Shown here one piece after another: positions 61,760 through 64,000 of a stretch of DNA of 64,000 nucleotides; the first letter of the stretch is position 1; each line of letters starts with the position of its first letter. Source of the DNA: Meghimatium bilineatum. Its lineage: Eukaryota; Mollusca; Gastropoda; Stylommatophora; Philomycidae. The translations under genes were made by a program, and so were the position numbers. The stretch is from contig CM067306.1 of the NCBI GenBank assembly GCA_034231615.1, positions 49,422,281-49,486,280 of the forward strand, read 5' to 3'. The notes below the pieces were generated by a model, which saw only the letters and a list, made by a program, of their open reading frames with translations, had not been told where the DNA came from and ran no database searches.

Positions 61760-61900
61760 GTGAGTGAATGACTAGTCTCATCTTGTCTATTCCCATATGG
61801 GAAATCAGCATAACTTATTAGCTTCTTCTTCTTCTGTGTATGTTCTCATAATCTTTGCCGCATCCTTCAATGCTGCAATCTTCGTAATCAAGAATCTTTG

Positions 61901-62032
61901 CCGAAGACAGATGTGTTGAACTATTGGCACAAATAAAACAGCAGCACAGTGCATTTCCATTCTCTGGACTAAATCCTGCTGGAAATCTAGTAGGAACATA
62001 ATCCTACTAAGGAAAGATCTAGCAGGAGTTTC
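61901..62032 (+). mobile_element. SINE-A copy, tail truncated
   Basis: Plus copy CCGAAGACAGATGTGTTGAA to AGATCTAGCAGGAGTTTC. A short reversed SINE tail (CTTCTTCTTCTTCTGTGTAT) lies at 61823-61843. Confidence 0.8.
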
Positions 62033-62041
62033 TTCTTTGAC

Positions 62042-63263
62042 GATCATCACTCAGTCAGGTTGGGACACGGATTCTATGATATAGATCATTACTCAGTCAG
62101 GTTGGGACACGGATTCTATGATATAGATCATTACTCAGTCAGGTTGGGACACGGATTCTATGATATAGATCATTACTCAGTCAGGTTGGGACACGGATTC
62201 TATGATATAGATCATTACTCAGTCAGGTTGGGACACGGATTCTATGATATAGATCATTACTCAGTCAGGTTAGGACACGGATTCTATGATATAGATCATT
62301 ACTCAGTCAGGTTGGGACTCTAGATTCTATGATATAGATCATTACTCAGTCAGGTTGGGACTCTGATTCTATGATATAGATCATTACTCAGTCAGGTTGG
62401 GACTCTGATTCTATGATATAGATCATTACTCAGTCAGGTTGGGACTCTGATTCTATGATATAGATCATTACTCAGTCAGGTTGGGACACGGATTCTATGA
62501 TATAGATCATTACTCAGTCAGGTTGGGACACGGATTCTATGATATAGATCATTACTCAGTCAGGTTGGGACACGGATTCTATGATATAGATCATTACTCA
62601 GTCAGGTTAGGACTCTGATTCTATGATATAGATCATTACTCAGTCAGGTTGGGACTCTAGATTCTATGATATAGATCATTACTCAGTCAGGTTGGGACAC
62701 GGATTCTATGATATAGATCATTACTCAGTCAGGTTGGGACACGGATTCTATGATATAGATCATTACTCAGTCAGGTTGGGACTCTGATTCTATGATATAG
62801 ATCATTACTCAGTCAGGTTGGGACTCTGATTCTATGATATAGATCATTACTCAGTCAGGTTGGGACACGGATTCTATGATATAGATCATTACTCAGTCAG
62901 GTTGGGACACGGATTCTATGATATAGATCATTACTCAGTCAGGTTGGGACACGGATTCTATGATATAGATCATTACTCAGTCAGGTTGGGATTCTAGATT
63001 CTATGATATAGATCATTACTCAGTCAGGTTGGGACACGGATTCTATGATATAGATCATTACTCAGTCAGGTTGGGACTCTGATTCTATGATATAGATCAT
63101 TACTCAGTCAGGTTGGGACTCTGATTCTATGATATAGATCATTACTCAGTGAGGTTGGAACTCGGATTCTATGATATAGATCATTACTCAGTCAGGTTGG
63201 GACACGGATTCTATGATATAGATCATTACTCAGTCAGGTTGGGACACGGATTCTATGATATAG
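62042..63263. repeat. satellite-like array, 42-bp unit, ~29 copies
   Basis: Unit GTTGGGACACGGATTCTATG plus ATATAGATCATTACTCAGTC plus AG. Two main variants differ at GACACGG versus GACTCTG, and a 43-bp form carries GACTCTAGATT. Variants are arranged in blocks, not at random. The first seven units are in frame on the plus strand without coding meaning. Confidence 0.96.
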
Positions 63264-63383
63264 GTTGCTGTCAGTTTTAAAGTTTCCTCTGTTCCATACA
63301 GTTTCTCTTCAACACTGATTGGAGTGGGCCATGACTTGATCCTCAGGTCTGTATATTAGTGACATTCCTTTAAGACATGTTAA

Positions 63384-63413
63384 CAGGAGTTTGAGAATAA
63401 ACGCTGAAGAAGT
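63384..63413 (+). mobile_element. SINE tail fragment
   Basis: AACAGGAGTTTGAGAATAAA followed by CGCTGAAGAAG is the common SINE 3' end alone. Confidence 0.55.
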
Positions 63414-63578
63414 TCTCATAATCCAGCTAGTTGTTGTGAATGTCTGAGGTCAAATAGCACAGATATCACTGCCATGCTGTGCTTCTTGACCTAGTACAAT
63501 CTATTCTCCATATTACATTCTAATAGCCAGGAGTGAGTACTAGTATAGAAGATTCTATCGCTGTGTCCTCCTACATTT

Positions 63579-63781
63579 TTTCACAAACTCCTGCAGATTA
63601 GCAGAATGTTCTCCAGAGAACGAAATGCATTGTGTCAGTGTTTGCAGCATAGCTGCAATATCTGTGCCTTAGGTCCGACACATCTGACTTCAGCATGCCT
63701 ATTGGGTCACTTTGACCATATATGGGACTGCCAACTCTGATCTCCAAGACCTCCTTAGTTGGGCCTGGCAACACATGGCCG
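63579..63781 (-). mobile_element. SINE-B copy, diverged
   Basis: Minus copy with CAAACTCCTGCAGATTAGCA, ATATCTGTGCCTTAGGTCCG and CCTGGCAACACATGGCCG. Confidence 0.8.
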
Positions 63782-63871
63782 TTCATGTGTCCTATAATTG
63801 CATTGCCATAACTCTTACAGTTGTCCAAATTTTTAAAAATTTGTGTTTATATTGTGTTGGTTTTACATATG

Positions 63872-64000
63872 CAGGTATCTATAGTGGCAAAGTCATTTGC
63901 CTTGTGCTCAAGGGGTTGCAAGTTCGATTCGTAACATCTTATTTACAAATTGAATGTTTTTTCTGAGATCCTGTTGATAATCACTTGAAGCTACAAAGTT
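63872..64000 (+). mobile_element. tRNA-like SINE-C copy (runs off window)
   Basis: Contains ATAGTGGCAAAGTCATTTGC (A-box side), GGGTTGCAAGTTCGATTCG (B box like) and ACATCTTATTTACAAATTGA (family body). Confidence 0.7.

Noticed and set aside
62060..62323. 87-codon frame with 14-residue repeats
   Set aside because: Simply the start of the 42-bp array. The frame breaks as soon as a 43-bp variant occurs.

Overview
The window is eukaryotic nuclear DNA from an invertebrate animal. It contains large spliced introns, TA and GAA microsatellites, dozens of minisatellites, tRNA-like SINEs and many decayed non-LTR retrotransposons. The one cellular gene I recognise is E75 (nuclear receptor NR1D class), which is found in protostomes. 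I lean towards a lophotrochozoan such as a mollusc, but the sequence alone does not prove it.

E75 lies on the plus strand, from 19221 to at least 61759. I could place thirteen coding exons. All have canonical AG acceptors and GT donors, and the reading phase carries through every junction, giving about 686 codons. Exons 1-3 and the start of exon 4 encode the two-finger DNA-binding domain and its C-terminal extension. Exon 4 also carries the hinge, and exons 5-8 encode the heme-type ligand-binding domain. Exons 9-13 encode a long Ser/Arg-rich F region. The exons coding for the N-terminal A/B region lie upstream of 19221 and I could not find them. The 3' end of the gene may run past the window. 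By homology the product is a heme-binding transcriptional regulator of the ecdysone/REV-ERB type.

Everything else is repeat-derived or unassigned. I use window-local names. SINE-A (~160 bp) and SINE-B (~270 bp) are very abundant. Both end in the same GAACGCAGAAGAAGAAG-like tail as an RNase H-bearing non-LTR retrotransposon (copies at 326-1396 and 24108-25140), which suggests shared mobilisation machinery. SINE-C is a set of tRNA-like elements with B-box motifs, and SINE-D is a second tRNA-like family. Repeat E (~620 bp) carries a conserved hairpin. Short repeats I and J recur, and K is a palindromic MITE. Three hAT-type MITEs have terminal inverted repeats, all with 8-bp target duplications. 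A Penelope-like fragment with a GIY-YIG remnant lies near 28.5-29.1 kb.

Layout: 1-19.2 kb is upstream, transposon-rich DNA. 19.2-39.9 kb holds the DNA-binding and ligand-binding exons, with introns full of minisatellites and SINEs. 39.9-52.2 kb is one 12.3-kb repeat-filled intron. 52.2-61.8 kb holds the F-region exons. 62.0-63.3 kb is a 42-bp satellite-like array of about 29 units. Several nested SINE insertions with target duplications give a relative order of insertion.
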